A DNA stretch of 64,000 nt from Maledivibacter sp. GTDB lineage: Bacteria > Bacillota > Clostridia > Peptostreptococcales > Caminicellaceae. Position 1 is the stretch's first letter. Each line of letters starts with the position of its first letter. The notes beneath the pieces are model-generated. The model did not search any database. It had not been told where the DNA came from and was given only the letters and a program-made list of their open reading frames with translations. The DNA lies in NCBI GenBank assembly GCA_025210375.1, contig JAOASB010000054.1, positions 1 to 64,000 on the forward strand, read 5' to 3'. This document shows positions 26,265-35,234 of this stretch, one piece after another. A program made the translations under genes and the position numbers.

Positions 26265-28193
26265 ATGATTGGTAAGAAAAAACTTTCCTTAGTAATATTA
26301 TCAATATTATCATTGATATTCTTAACTGTATTCGCTGCTAGTAATATAAATGTACATAGTGAGCCTATACAATTGGGAAAGGTTAATGTTGGAATAAGTT
26401 TACAAACCACTGAACATGCAGCAAAAAGTGAAAATAGTATATACCTTTATAAAAATACATTTTCACCAAAACTAAGATGTATTTCACTAAATGATAATAG
26501 TTCAAAGATATATGATACACCACCACTAACTGATTTTTTGGTTGCCGATGATTGGATTTACTATATAAATACGGATAACTATGGACCTTTATTTACTTTA
26601 ATGAATGGTTCTATTTATAGGATATCAAACGATGGTATGGTTAATGAGAAAATTATCGAGGGTAACTTAGGATTAGTAGCCGCTGATAATGAATGGATTT
26701 ATTATACCGATGGGGGTCTATATAAGATGTCGAAGGATAATTTGAATAAAATAAAGCTATCAGATAATATTGGTTTTAACTATACTTACATAGATAATTA
26801 TTTATATTACTGTAATTTTGAAGATGAATCCAAGCTATATAGATTTAACCTAGATACTAAGGAAAATGCCAAGGTGCTAGATGAAAGGGTTAGTTACTAC
26901 ATCAATGAAGGTTATATCTATTATACGAATTTAAGGGATGAGAAAATATATAGGGTCAATCTTGAGGGAAGCAATAGGGAGAAAATAGCTGATTATAAGC
27001 TAGATTCATTTATAGTAAAGGATAATTGGATTTATGGGGTTGTTCTAGATTTGAAAAATGGTGTTAAATTATATAAGGTTAGAACAGATGGAACTGGGCT
27101 TAGTAAGATCTCAGATAATGCTACTTTTAGTAATATTTTTGCCCATGAAGATTGGATATTCTATATCAATGCTAAGGACAATAGGGCCTTGTATAAAGTT
27201 AAAATGGATGGTTCAGAAAATGTAAAGGTAACTGATAGTATGGGTATTGAAACTATTAGATATAGTGATGATTCTATTTACTTTATTGATAAATGTAGGG
27301 ATAATTATTTATATGAAATAGATACAAACAGCTCGAATATTTCACCGGTATCTAATGACAGGATGAGATATATTACTATTATTGATGACTGGATTTTTTA
27401 TACAGATACTATTCATAATAATGCACTTTATAAAATCAAGAAAGATGGCACAAAGAAAACTAAGATTACAGATGATAATGTCGTTTCTGGATTCACCATC
27501 TATGGAGACTGGATTTATTATTCCAATCGTAGTAAAAGGGGCAGACAATATAGGATTAAAACTGATGGTTCAAAAAAAGAAGTTATTAAAGCTGAACCTA
27601 TATTCAGTCTATCCCTTAATAAGGGTTGGATGTACTTTATCAAGGGTTATTCTGATAGAGATGGCAACATATATAAAATGAAAGTTGATGGATCAAATGA
27701 AAAGAAGCTTAGCGATGATGCTGTCGCCACAATGGGAATAGATGGCATTCGGGTAATCGATGATTGGATATACTATATAAATAAAAGTGATAATAGAAAT
27801 CTCTATAGAATAAAAATAGATGGCAGTGATAGAACAAGAATAACAGATAGTTATGCATCGGTAATGATTATAACAGAGGACTGGATATACTATAAAAAAG
27901 AATCAGATGATTCTAAGACATATAAAATCAGGATCAATGGTGAAGATGAGACCAAAATAGCCGACTACAAAATGGTTGATATTAAAATTTATAATGGATG
28001 GCTATATTACAAAAAATCCTTCGATGGCAAGCTGTATAAAATGAAAACCGGTGAAACTGAAGAAACCATGATATCAGATGATGAGATAAATGTCTTTAGT
28101 ATAGTAGATGACTGGATTTACTATTCATTAATAAATGAATCAAATTTATATAGAATAAAAATTGATGGTTCCTCAAAGGAATTAATAGAATGA
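26265..28193 (+). CDS. secreted or anchored DUF5050 beta-propeller-like protein
   Basis: This is a 642-residue protein with an N-terminal membrane/signal segment (about 5-28). The rest is roughly thirteen 40-45-residue repeats of the form DDWIYYIN...NLYRIKIDGS, rich in WIYY and KI(D/K)(G/T)DG. This is the DUF5050 type, thought to fold as beta-propellers. The function of the family is unknown; propellers often bind ligands or polysaccharides outside the cell. The frame opens at ATG 26247, but that codon precedes the GGGAGG ribosome site (26249-26254), so ATG 26265 is the start. It stands alone between the heme operon terminator and the rhodanese gene. Confidence 0.75.
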   Translation: MIGKKKLSLVILSILSLIFLTVFAASNINVHSEPIQLGKVNVGISLQTTEHAAKSENSIYLYKNTFSPKLRCISLNDNSSKIYDTPPLTDFLVADDWIYYINTDNYGPLFTLMNGSIYRISNDGMVNEKIIEGNLGLVAADNEWIYYTDGGLYKMSKDNLNKIKLSDNIGFNYTYIDNYLYYCNFEDESKLYRFNLDTKENAKVLDERVSYYINEGYIYYTNLRDEKIYRVNLEGSNREKIADYKLDSFIVKDNWIYGVVLDLKNGVKLYKVRTDGTGLSKISDNATFSNIFAHEDWIFYINAKDNRALYKVKMDGSENVKVTDSMGIETIRYSDDSIYFIDKCRDNYLYEIDTNSSNISPVSNDRMRYITIIDDWIFYTDTIHNNALYKIKKDGTKKTKITDDNVVSGFTIYGDWIYYSNRSKRGRQYRIKTDGSKKEVIKAEPIFSLSLNKGWMYFIKGYSDRDGNIYKMKVDGSNEKKLSDDAVATMGIDGIRVIDDWIYYINKSDNRNLYRIKIDGSDRTRITDSYASVMIITEDWIYYKKESDDSKTYKIRINGEDETKIADYKMVDIKIYNGWLYYKKSFDGKLYKMKTGETEETMISDDEINVFSIVDDWIYYSLINESNLYRIKIDGSSKELIE

Positions 28194-28372
28194 AAAGCGG
28201 TTAAACACATAATAGATACATAGGTAAAAAACTCTAGTCTAATAAAAACCATAATATAAAGATTGTTTATAGAGATGAATAAGCTTATAAAAAAAATCCA
28301 TTTAACAGTAATATTTTGATATGTTATACTGTAACTTAGTGATTTATAAATATTAACTGAGGGGGTATAACA

Positions 28373-29332
28373 TTGAAAAAAATATTTAAAACTGGTTTTA
28401 TGCTAATCATTATATTGATGTTAGTAAGTACAACATTAATTGGGTGTACTAAAGAGGATGATGAAAAGGAAAATTCTAACAAACAAGATGTGAATGAAAG
28501 TAAACAAACTTCCCAAATAGATGATAGTTATATATGTGATGCGGAGTGGCTAAAGGGAAATCTAGATAAAGTGGTGATTTTAGATGCTAGAGGCGAAAAG
28601 GCATATAAAAAGGGACATATTCCTGGAGCTATAAACGTAACATGGCAAGGGTTTTCAAATATGACTGGAGTTCCTGGAGATGCAGGTTGGGGAACAGTTC
28701 TTGATGCTGAAGAACTTTCAAAAAAATTATCAGCTATTGGAGTAACAAAGGATAAAGATGTGGTTGTTTATTGTGATACCAATGGATGGGGCGAAGATGG
28801 AAGAATCCTTTGGATGTTGAGAATGGCAGGTGTAGAAAATTCAGTTCTTCTAGATGGTGGTTGGAATTATTGGGAAGCTAATGGTTATGAGGTATCTAAG
28901 GAAGCCATAACACCAGCTTCAAGTGATTTTGAAGTATCACAGCTAGATATGAGTACTACAATAGATACGGATGCTCTAAGTAAGGACTTAAATAAATTCA
29001 AGGTTATAGATACTAGGAACAAGGATGAATACGATGGAGCAATGAAATTTGGTGAAGCAAGGGGAGGTCATATACCTGGTTCAATCAATATCCCCTTCCA
29101 AACTTTATTAAATGAAGATGGCAGATTGAAGAGTGGGGATGAATTAGAAGGTATATTTAAGGAAGCTGGTATAGAAAAAGATGATGAAATAGTTACCTAT
29201 TGTACAGCGGGCATACGTTCAGCCCACATGCAGGTAATATTTAAAATGATGGGATATGATAAGGCAAGGAATTACGATGAGTCCTTCTATAGATGGGCTG
29301 CTGATGAAAACCTAGAATTAGCTACAAAGTAA
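28373..29332 (+). CDS. double-rhodanese lipoprotein (sulfurtransferase)
   Basis: This is a 319-residue lipoprotein with TTG start behind GAGGGGGT and a lipobox LIGC near residue 25. Two rhodanese domains follow. The first (about 50-180) has RGEKAYKKGHIPGAINV and a loop VVVYCDTNGWGE. The second (about 190-315) has DTRNKDEYDG and an intact active loop YCTAGIRSA with its cysteine, then an ESFYRWAA end. Thiosulfate or 3-mercaptopyruvate sulfurtransferases share this double layout, with the catalytic cysteine in the second domain. Both loops keep a cysteine here. It acts on the outer face of the membrane. A strong terminator follows. Confidence 0.85.
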   Translation: MKKIFKTGFMLIIILMLVSTTLIGCTKEDDEKENSNKQDVNESKQTSQIDDSYICDAEWLKGNLDKVVILDARGEKAYKKGHIPGAINVTWQGFSNMTGVPGDAGWGTVLDAEELSKKLSAIGVTKDKDVVVYCDTNGWGEDGRILWMLRMAGVENSVLLDGGWNYWEANGYEVSKEAITPASSDFEVSQLDMSTTIDTDALSKDLNKFKVIDTRNKDEYDGAMKFGEARGGHIPGSINIPFQTLLNEDGRLKSGDELEGIFKEAGIEKDDEIVTYCTAGIRSAHMQVIFKMMGYDKARNYDESFYRWAADENLELATK

Positions 29333-29359
29333 ATAAAGAAATAGTAAAGCATGGAAAAA

Positions 29360-29397
29360 CAAAGCCCTTTCTTAAATTAAAGAGAGGGCTTTATTTC
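29360..29397 (+). terminator. rho-independent terminator
   Basis: AAAGCCCTTTCT pairs with AGAGAGGGCTTT across a short loop, followed by T-rich DNA. It ends the rhodanese transcript. Confidence 0.8.
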
Positions 29398-29512
29398 CTT
29401 AGTTTTTGCCCATTCTTTTTGGCAATGGGATTAGGGCAATTACCATCAACTATTATATACCCATATGTAGCTGATATGCTTACAGGAGGGGTGAAAAAGA
29501 AACATAGAAGCC

Positions 29513-30181
29513 CTATATGAAGAATTCATTTTTAATAATTTTTCCCAAGACCTTTATCCTATTTATATCAACAGTCACAGAAGAATCATCCTTTGAATAT
29601 TTTGATAGTTTTATCTTTTTGTTTACTTCTTTTCTTAACTGACGAATCATTTTTTTTCCATCCATCTCAAACAAATATATACAGTAATTTTGTATATCCT
29701 TAGTTATAGACACAGTTAACACATCGTCTTTCTTAATCCTAAAGTTCTCCATATCATTGTTTGGAGATTTTACAAACATTATTTTATCTGGATGATGACC
29801 TTCAATCTTTTTACTTATTATAGGCAGTTCCTTATAGTCCACAATCTTATTAGTATGCAGCTCATATATTGGATATTTTTTTATAACCCCAGATAAGGCA
29901 TCGGACCAAGTTTGATTTGGGTGGGGGAAAATAGTTTCCTGAGACCTAGGAGCTACCTTAGCTTTTTTAGGTTTTTCTATAACCCTTTCTTCTTTAACAA
30001 ATTCTTCTTTAGTTCCTAAGGATTTTAAAATCTTTTCAGCAACACTTTCATTGACAATTTTCTTGCCAGATTCAACTTGTATTATATAGCCAACTGATAA
30101 ACCACATTTTTTAGCTAACTCTTTTTCCGTAAGTCCAGCCTTTATTCTAGCATCCTTTATTTTTACCGCAAGTCTATTCAT
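29513..30181 (-). CDS. XRE-family regulator with degenerate S24/LexA-like domain
   Basis: This is a 222-residue protein. Residues about 5-60 are an HTH_3 domain (IKDARIKAGLTEKELAKKCG, then GYIIQVESGKK). After a Lys/Pro linker, residues about 120-215 resemble the S24 peptidase fold of LexA/CI. Where LexA-type proteins have GDSM with the catalytic serine, this one reads NNDM, so self-cleavage is not expected. It may sense another signal or simply dimerise. It is transcribed toward the rhodanese gene, with a MITE in its upstream region. The target genes are unknown. Confidence 0.7.
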   Translation of the reverse strand: MNRLAVKIKDARIKAGLTEKELAKKCGLSVGYIIQVESGKKIVNESVAEKILKSLGTKEEFVKEERVIEKPKKAKVAPRSQETIFPHPNQTWSDALSGVIKKYPIYELHTNKIVDYKELPIISKKIEGHHPDKIMFVKSPNNDMENFRIKKDDVLTVSITKDIQNYCIYLFEMDGKKMIRQLRKEVNKKIKLSKYSKDDSSVTVDINRIKVLGKIIKNEFFI

Positions 30182-30261
30182 TTAATATCACCTCTACTGT
30201 TTTAAATCATTTCAAATTAAAGAATTTACTTAAATATCTATATAATTAGATTTTATCATAT

Positions 30262-30420
30262 GAGCAAATTGCATAATTACTTTCTATAAAAACTCCCTAC
30301 TACATGTAGTTTTAAAATCCCCAAAGCTATACCATCAAATATGCTTATATCTTAAGTATTTAAATCAAGGATGATATTCGCATATGCAATTCTGCTAAGT
30401 AAGAGTTATGCAATTTCCTC
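30262..30420 (-). mobile_element. MITE, 159 bp, full-length copy 2 (inverted)
   Basis: This is the reverse complement of the copy at 23144-23301, with the same GAG(C/G)AAATTGCATAA ends and similar interior (for example CTACTACATGTAGTTTTAAAATCC). ATAT flanks both sides, a 4-bp target duplication. It lies between the divergent XRE gene and a hypothetical gene. Confidence 0.85.
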
Positions 30421-30567
30421 ATATATTAAGATTATACTAAATATACTCAAATTGATAAACCTCTAATAAACTTTATTGCATGGCAAGGAGACAACGTTGT
30501 GTTTGACAATTTTTTTTGGAAAAGGTAGAATAAGCTAGTCATTATAGCAGGAGTTGGAGGTTATATT

Positions 30568-31269
30568 ATGTTAGGGATTAAATACTTTATATCAAGTATT
30601 CGTAAGTTAAGATATAAAAATATAATTAAGCAAATAAATAAAATGCCTAAAAATATTATTTATGTGGATGTTAGCCATTTAGATTATTGGTGGGGCATAT
30701 ATGGCTTGACTAAAAACACGAGCTGGGAAGACATAACAATGTACATAAAAGTAGGTAATAAATATAAAGAAATTGCATGGACTTGTGTTTGTACTACACC
30801 ATATCTTCAATATGGTTTAGAGGATTTAGAGAAAGATCCAGATGAGATAAATTTTGTAAAAGAAATTAAAGGCTTTTTAGAAAATGAGGACATTAAGTAC
30901 CATTATTATTATGACAATATAAAGTATAGGGACTTTTATGAAGTGCCCTTTGAGGCTGAAAGAAATAAAGAAAATGTGAAACCACGGTCAATCGAAGTGT
31001 GGCATCCAAGTGATGGAATAAATAAAGAAGTAGTAGATAATTGCGTTAAGGCCTTTATAAAGAAATTCTTAGGTATAAATGTTGAAGAAATCAAGTATAA
31101 AGATATAGTTTCACCGGAAGAGGCTATTGAAAAATATGTTGAGGAAATGGAAAACTGGCAGCAATGCAAAGAAATATCCTTTTCCGATGAATTAATAGAA
31201 ACATTAAAGGAAGAATGGGAGGTTCCTAAAGAAAAGGTTCTACAAATATTAAATAGAAGCATTAAATAG
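30568..31269 (+). CDS. hypothetical protein, 233 residues
   Basis: No family was recognised. The protein has no signal peptide or obvious membrane segment and is rich in aromatic and acidic residues. YVDVSHLDYWWGIYGL and HYYYDN are notable aromatic clusters. The C-terminal third is helical and charged (EEAIEKYVEEMENW, ELIETLKEEWEVPKEK). The ATG follows GGAGTTGGAGG, a good ribosome site, and codon use looks like its neighbours, so it is a real gene. A fragment of the 158-bp MITE starts 3 bp after its stop. Confidence 0.65.
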   Translation: MLGIKYFISSIRKLRYKNIIKQINKMPKNIIYVDVSHLDYWWGIYGLTKNTSWEDITMYIKVGNKYKEIAWTCVCTTPYLQYGLEDLEKDPDEINFVKEIKGFLENEDIKYHYYYDNIKYRDFYEVPFEAERNKENVKPRSIEVWHPSDGINKEVVDNCVKAFIKKFLGINVEEIKYKDIVSPEEAIEKYVEEMENWQQCKEISFSDELIETLKEEWEVPKEKVLQILNRSIK

Positions 31270-31271
31270 TT

Positions 31272-31305
31272 GAGGAAATTTCATAACTCTGACTTGGCTG
31301 AGTTG
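31272..31305 (+). repeat. left-end fragment of the 158-bp MITE
   Basis: GAGGAAATTTCATAACTC and following ACTTGGCTGAG match the left end of the full copy at 23144. The rest of the element is missing. Confidence 0.6.
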
Positions 31306-31416
31306 TAGATAATGATGGGCTATTATGGATATATATATGAAGAAATTAATTGCTTGTTAGAATTATTTATTGTAGAATTATTTAGTGGACTATATAAATA
31401 TAAGGAAGGTAGAATA

Positions 31417-32331
31417 ATGATAGAGAAAGAAAGATATTTGCCTTATTTAGCTGGTACTGGAATGGCTTTAATATTTGGATTTTCCTATTTGTTTACAAAG
31501 GAAGCTTTATCCGATGTTGGGCCCTTCCATCTACTAGGTTTTAGATTCGGTATAGCAGCCTTGGCACTATCCATATTGAGGATATTCAAAGTTATTAAGG
31601 TTGAATATAAAGGTAAAGAACTGTATAAGCTCATGGCAATAGCATTGGCCCAACCTGTAATTTATTTTATCTTTGAAGTTTTGGGGATAAAATTAACTAA
31701 TTCTTCGGAATCTGGAATGATGATAGCATTAATACCTGTTGTTGTAACGGTTTTAGCAGCAATATTCTTAAAAGAGTACCCAAATAAGATACAAGTATTA
31801 TTTGTTACATTGTCGGTTGCAGGTACAGTTTTTATTATTATCATGAAGAGTAATGAACTAGGTTCCAACATGATAGGAATAATTGTACTATTAATTGCAG
31901 TATTATGTGCATCTGTATTTAATATATTGTCACGAAAATATTCAACGGACTTCAAACCCATAGAGATTACCTATGCAATGATGTGGATTGGTGCAATAAC
32001 CTTTAATACAATTGCTATAATACAGCACCTTGTTAAAGGTGAAATATCAAATTATTTTATACCCCTATTGAATCCTAAAGTAGTTTCAGCAGTATTTTAC
32101 CTAGGAATACTATCGTCGGTTGTGGCTTTCTTTTTAGTAAATTATACTTTATCTAAGATTGAGGCTTCTAGATCTGCTGTTTTTGCAAATCTTTCAAGTG
32201 TGACATCCATTGTTGCTGGGGTGTTAATAAGGCATGAGCCATTTTATTGGTATCAGATTGTTGGGGCTATTATGATTTTATCGGGAGTTTGGGGAACAAA
32301 TTATTTTGGAAGTAAAATTAATAGAGAGTAG
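31417..32331 (+). CDS. EamA/DMT-family metabolite exporter
   Basis: This is a 304-residue membrane protein with ten helices in two EamA repeats. GMALIFGFSYLFTKEAL and GPFHLLGFRFGIAALALSI begin the first, and SVFNILSRKYST with SVVAFFLVNYTLSKIEASRSAVFANLSSV lies in the second. These are typical of the drug/metabolite transporter superfamily; members export amino acids or other small compounds. The frame is open from 31312, but ATG 31417 follows AAGGAAGG and begins a typical first helix. The substrate is unknown. A terminator follows. Confidence 0.85.
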   Translation: MIEKERYLPYLAGTGMALIFGFSYLFTKEALSDVGPFHLLGFRFGIAALALSILRIFKVIKVEYKGKELYKLMAIALAQPVIYFIFEVLGIKLTNSSESGMMIALIPVVVTVLAAIFLKEYPNKIQVLFVTLSVAGTVFIIIMKSNELGSNMIGIIVLLIAVLCASVFNILSRKYSTDFKPIEITYAMMWIGAITFNTIAIIQHLVKGEISNYFIPLLNPKVVSAVFYLGILSSVVAFFLVNYTLSKIEASRSAVFANLSSVTSIVAGVLIRHEPFYWYQIVGAIMILSGVWGTNYFGSKINRE

Positions 32332-32345
32332 TAAAGTATAAAGGG

Positions 32346-32384
32346 TATAGGCTTAAATTATTTGGCCTATATCTTTTTTTATTG
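32346..32384 (+). terminator. rho-independent terminator of the DMT gene
   Basis: TATAGGC pairs with GCCTATA across an AT-rich loop and is followed by a T7 run. Confidence 0.75.
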
Positions 32385-32557
32385 TGAGATTACATACTAA
32401 GACTATATGAACAAATTGCATATAAATGTATTAATGTAAAAATACAGAATATAAAACAAAAAAATAAAATTTTGTGGAAAAATCACCCATTTGTCAAAGA
32501 AATTTTGCTATAAAATTGATATAATAGTCTAAATTTATACTTAACATGAGCTTATTA

Positions 32558-32661
32558 TATAGGGTTTTCATAGTATAACTTAACTTATGCATGGATAAAT
32601 ATGCGATGGTTATGGGCATTTTGGACTTGTATAAGTTAAAGTCTATACTAAAATCCCTATA
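32558..32661. repeat. 104-bp imperfect hairpin repeat (full copy)
   Basis: The left arm starts TATAGGGTTTTCATAGTATA, then ACTTAACTTATGCATG. The right arm is its imperfect complement, ending ACTAAAATCCCTATA. Related copies lie at 7121, 34892 and 48776. The inverted arms of about 36 bp and small size resemble a MITE or large hairpin element. Confidence 0.65.
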
Positions 32662-32856
32662 AGAGATTTTATCGAATTACATTAAGAATAAGAATCTTGT
32701 AGGTACAAATTAAATGTTATTGCTAAGTATTAGCAAGGGGGGGCAGAAAAAAATTACATAAGAGAATTTGGCACAGATGTAATAAGAATTGCTATAGACG
32801 ATGAAGCATAAGTAATTAATAGTATAATGGCTAGTTAACTTAGGGGGGATGATGCA
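32662..32856. other. leader region of the chemoreceptor gene
   Basis: This contains a GCAAGGGGGGG ribosome-like site followed by a short frame (about 32751-32811) ending IRIAIDDEA, probably a gene remnant. No known riboswitch was recognised. The AGGGGGGA before ATG 32857 is the real ribosome site. Confidence 0.35.
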
Positions 32857-34854
32857 ATGTTTAAAAGCATAAAAGTCAAGCTAATAGTCTATTTTTCATT
32901 AATAATTGTTCTTATTAGTGGAGGACTTGGTATTTCGGCTACTAATTTATCCACAAAAGCCCTAGAAAAAATGGTGGATGAAGAATTAGTACAAATGTCA
33001 ACAGCATATAGCAAATATATAGAAGTGGAGATGCGTGAAGCAGAAATTATAATGGAAGGAATTGCTCGTAGAAATGTAATTAGGTCTAATGAGTGGAGTC
33101 AGCAAAAAAAAGCACTTCTTTATGAAGTTGATAAGAATGATAAATTTTCAGATATGTTTATTGTTGATTTAAAAGGAAATGCTCACTCACTAAGTGAAAA
33201 CGTTGCCAATATAAGTGACAGATTGTATTTTCAGGAATCTATGAAAGGGAAATCCTATTTTAGTGATTTGCTATTTAATAAAGCAACGGGAAAATCCCAA
33301 TTTTTTGTATCAACCCCTATAAATGATGATAATAATAGGGTGGAAGGTGTCATTGTAGGTGTTATTGAAGCTGAATATCTTAGTAATATAGTTACAGATA
33401 TCCAGGTGCGGAAAAGTGGACGAGCTTTTATTATCAACGAAGAAGGGATAACCATTGCTCATCCCGACATAGATTTGGTATTAAAAAGGGAAAATATCAT
33501 TGAGCGTGCTAAGGAGGATAAAAAATTAACAGAATTAGCGGATATAATACAGAAGATGTCATCTGGAGAATCGGGGTCACAAGGCTATAGTTATGAAGGA
33601 AATAAATATTATGCGGCATATAACCCAATTGGTACAACGGGTTTTAATATAGGATTAAGTGTTTCTGTACGGGAATTGCTAATGGATGTATCTAATTTAA
33701 GAAATACTTTGATATATATGACTATTGGAGCCCTCGTTATAGCTATGCTCATTACATATGTAATGGGAGGGGCCTTTGTAAAACCTATTATATTGGCTAC
33801 AAACCATGCAAAAGCTATATCACAATTAGACTTAACAGTAGAAGTACCGGAAAAATTTCTAAGGAGTAAAGATGAATTTGGTGAGTTGGCCAGAGCTTTT
33901 GATACAATAACTGAGAATATGAAAGACTTTGTTCATAAAATCCAAAATTCAGCATTAGAACTTACAGAATCATCTAAGCTATTATCAGAAACGACCAGTG
34001 AAAATGCCATTACTTCAGAATCGGTTTCCAAGGCTGTGGATGAAATAGCAATTGGAGCCGTAACACAGGCCCAGGAATCACAAAGTGCAGTACAAGAGCT
34101 TTCAGAGCTGGGTGAGAGTATAGACGAGTCCGAAAAACTTGCCATGACTGTAAAGGATGGTACTGAAAAGGTAAACAGTGTGACATCAGGGTGTAAGGAA
34201 ATGGTTTCAAAGCTAAAAAAAGAATTCAAGCTAAATCTGGATATTGCTGGAGAAATGAAAAGTAACACAGATCAGTTAGTTGAGCAATCAGAATCTATTG
34301 TAGGTATTTTAAATACTATTTCTAATATTGCTAATCAAACAAATTTATTAGCCTTGAATGCTTCAATTGAAGCTGCTAGAGCGGGGGATGCCGGTAGAGG
34401 TTTTGCCGTTGTGGCAGATGAAATACGAAAATTAGCGGAAGAAACTGAAAGTGCTACGGAGAATATATCGAATATCCTTGTAGCAATGACAAATAGAATC
34501 ACAATAGCAAATACCAATATGCATAAAGCAGAAGAAATAGTGGGAAATGTAGATGTTTATTTAGAAAAAACCGTTTCTTCCTATGATGTTATTGATGGTT
34601 CAATAGTAAACCTAGCTTTATTATTTGAAAAACTCATAAAATCCCTTAGGGATATTGATGAAAATAAGGTTAAAACCTTTACTTCTATTGAAAGTATTTT
34701 GGCAGTATCCCAGGAGTCAGCTGCATCCACTGAAGAAGTCAATGCTTCCGTTGAAGAACAAACCGCATCAATGGAGGAAATTGCAAGGTCTAGTAGAGAA
34801 TTAGCTGAAATAGCTAGAGGTATGGAAGAAATTATTGAAAAATTTAAGCTTTAA
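32857..34854 (+). CDS. methyl-accepting chemotaxis protein, dCache type
   Basis: This is a 665-residue transmembrane chemoreceptor. A first membrane helix (about 8-28) and a second (about 281-303) bracket an extracellular ligand-binding region of dCache type, with DLKGNAHSLSENVANISDRLYF and RKSGRAFIINEEGITIAHPD as typical Cache strands. A HAMP domain (about 305-360) and a long signalling coiled coil follow. The tip, NQTNLLALNASIEAARAGDAGRGF at about 487-510, is the CheA/CheW contact. The start follows AGGGGGGA. It is alone between copies of a hairpin repeat, so its ligand cannot be guessed from neighbours. Confidence 0.92.
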   Translation: MFKSIKVKLIVYFSLIIVLISGGLGISATNLSTKALEKMVDEELVQMSTAYSKYIEVEMREAEIIMEGIARRNVIRSNEWSQQKKALLYEVDKNDKFSDMFIVDLKGNAHSLSENVANISDRLYFQESMKGKSYFSDLLFNKATGKSQFFVSTPINDDNNRVEGVIVGVIEAEYLSNIVTDIQVRKSGRAFIINEEGITIAHPDIDLVLKRENIIERAKEDKKLTELADIIQKMSSGESGSQGYSYEGNKYYAAYNPIGTTGFNIGLSVSVRELLMDVSNLRNTLIYMTIGALVIAMLITYVMGGAFVKPIILATNHAKAISQLDLTVEVPEKFLRSKDEFGELARAFDTITENMKDFVHKIQNSALELTESSKLLSETTSENAITSESVSKAVDEIAIGAVTQAQESQSAVQELSELGESIDESEKLAMTVKDGTEKVNSVTSGCKEMVSKLKKEFKLNLDIAGEMKSNTDQLVEQSESIVGILNTISNIANQTNLLALNASIEAARAGDAGRGFAVVADEIRKLAEETESATENISNILVAMTNRITIANTNMHKAEEIVGNVDVYLEKTVSSYDVIDGSIVNLALLFEKLIKSLRDIDENKVKTFTSIESILAVSQESAASTEEVNASVEEQTASMEEIARSSRELAEIARGMEEIIEKFKL

Positions 34855-34891
34855 AAATTTTAGTGAACTAAACTTTATGAGTGTAAAGCTA

Positions 34892-34948
34892 TATAGGGTT
34901 TTCATAGTATGACTTGCATAAGTTAAAGTCTATACTAAAATCCCCATA
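34892..34948. repeat. 57-bp internally deleted copy of the hairpin repeat
   Basis: It has the same TATAGGGTTTTCATAGTAT left end and AGTCTATACTAAAATCCCC right end as the copy at 32558, with the middle lost. The two copies flank the chemoreceptor gene. Confidence 0.65.
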
Positions 34949-34995
34949 GTTAAAGTTACATAAATTTCTCACTTACATAAAGACATTGATAATTT

Positions 34996-35046
34996 ACAGC
35001 TAGCCCATGTTTTATACAAAATGTGAGCTGGCTGTATTTTTATTGT
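34996..35046 (+). terminator. rho-independent terminator of the chemoreceptor gene
   Basis: ACAGCTAGCCCA pairs with TGAGCTGGCTGT (mismatches) around an AT loop, followed by ATTTTTATT. Confidence 0.7.
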
Positions 35047-35057
35047 AATACATTACT

Positions 35058-35100
35058 TTTGAAAAATCTGAGTACAGGTGAAGGGCTTAGATTTTTCAAA
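35058..35100. repeat. stem-loop of unknown role
   Basis: TTTGAAAAATCTGAG and CTTAGATTTTTCAAA are complementary except for one base, with a 13-base loop. It abuts a MITE half-copy. It is not followed by a T run on the plus strand. Confidence 0.5.
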
Positions 35101-35105
35101 AATAA

Positions 35106-35170
35106 CTTTGGGGATTTTAAAACTCTATATAGTAGATGACTTTTGTAGAAGGTAATTATGCAATTTGCTC
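35106..35170 (+). repeat. right-half copy of the 158-bp MITE
   Basis: CTTTGGGGATTTTAAAACTC through GTAATTATGCAATTTGCTC matches the right 65 bp of the copy at 23144. The left half is replaced by other sequence. Confidence 0.7.
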
Positions 35171-35234
35171 GAATAATAAAAGACTCCATGCAAATAATAA
35201 TACAAAAATTATATTTTGAAGGGACTAAAAAAAT

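Noticed and set aside
29401..29520. A 40-codon open frame after the rhodanese terminator, with LAMGLGQLPSTIIYPYVADM, which looks like part of a membrane permease
   Set aside because: It has no start codon or ribosome site and overlaps the end of the convergent XRE gene. At most it is a gene scrap; too little is left to name it.
32751..32811. A short frame ending FGTDVIRIAIDDEA behind GCAAGGGGGGG
   Set aside because: It lacks a start codon after the ribosome-like site. It may be a relic but is too short to support.
32662..32856. A possible c-di-GMP riboswitch before the chemoreceptor gene
   Set aside because: Such elements are common before chemoreceptor genes in Clostridia, but the conserved GEMM core was not found here or before the second receptor.
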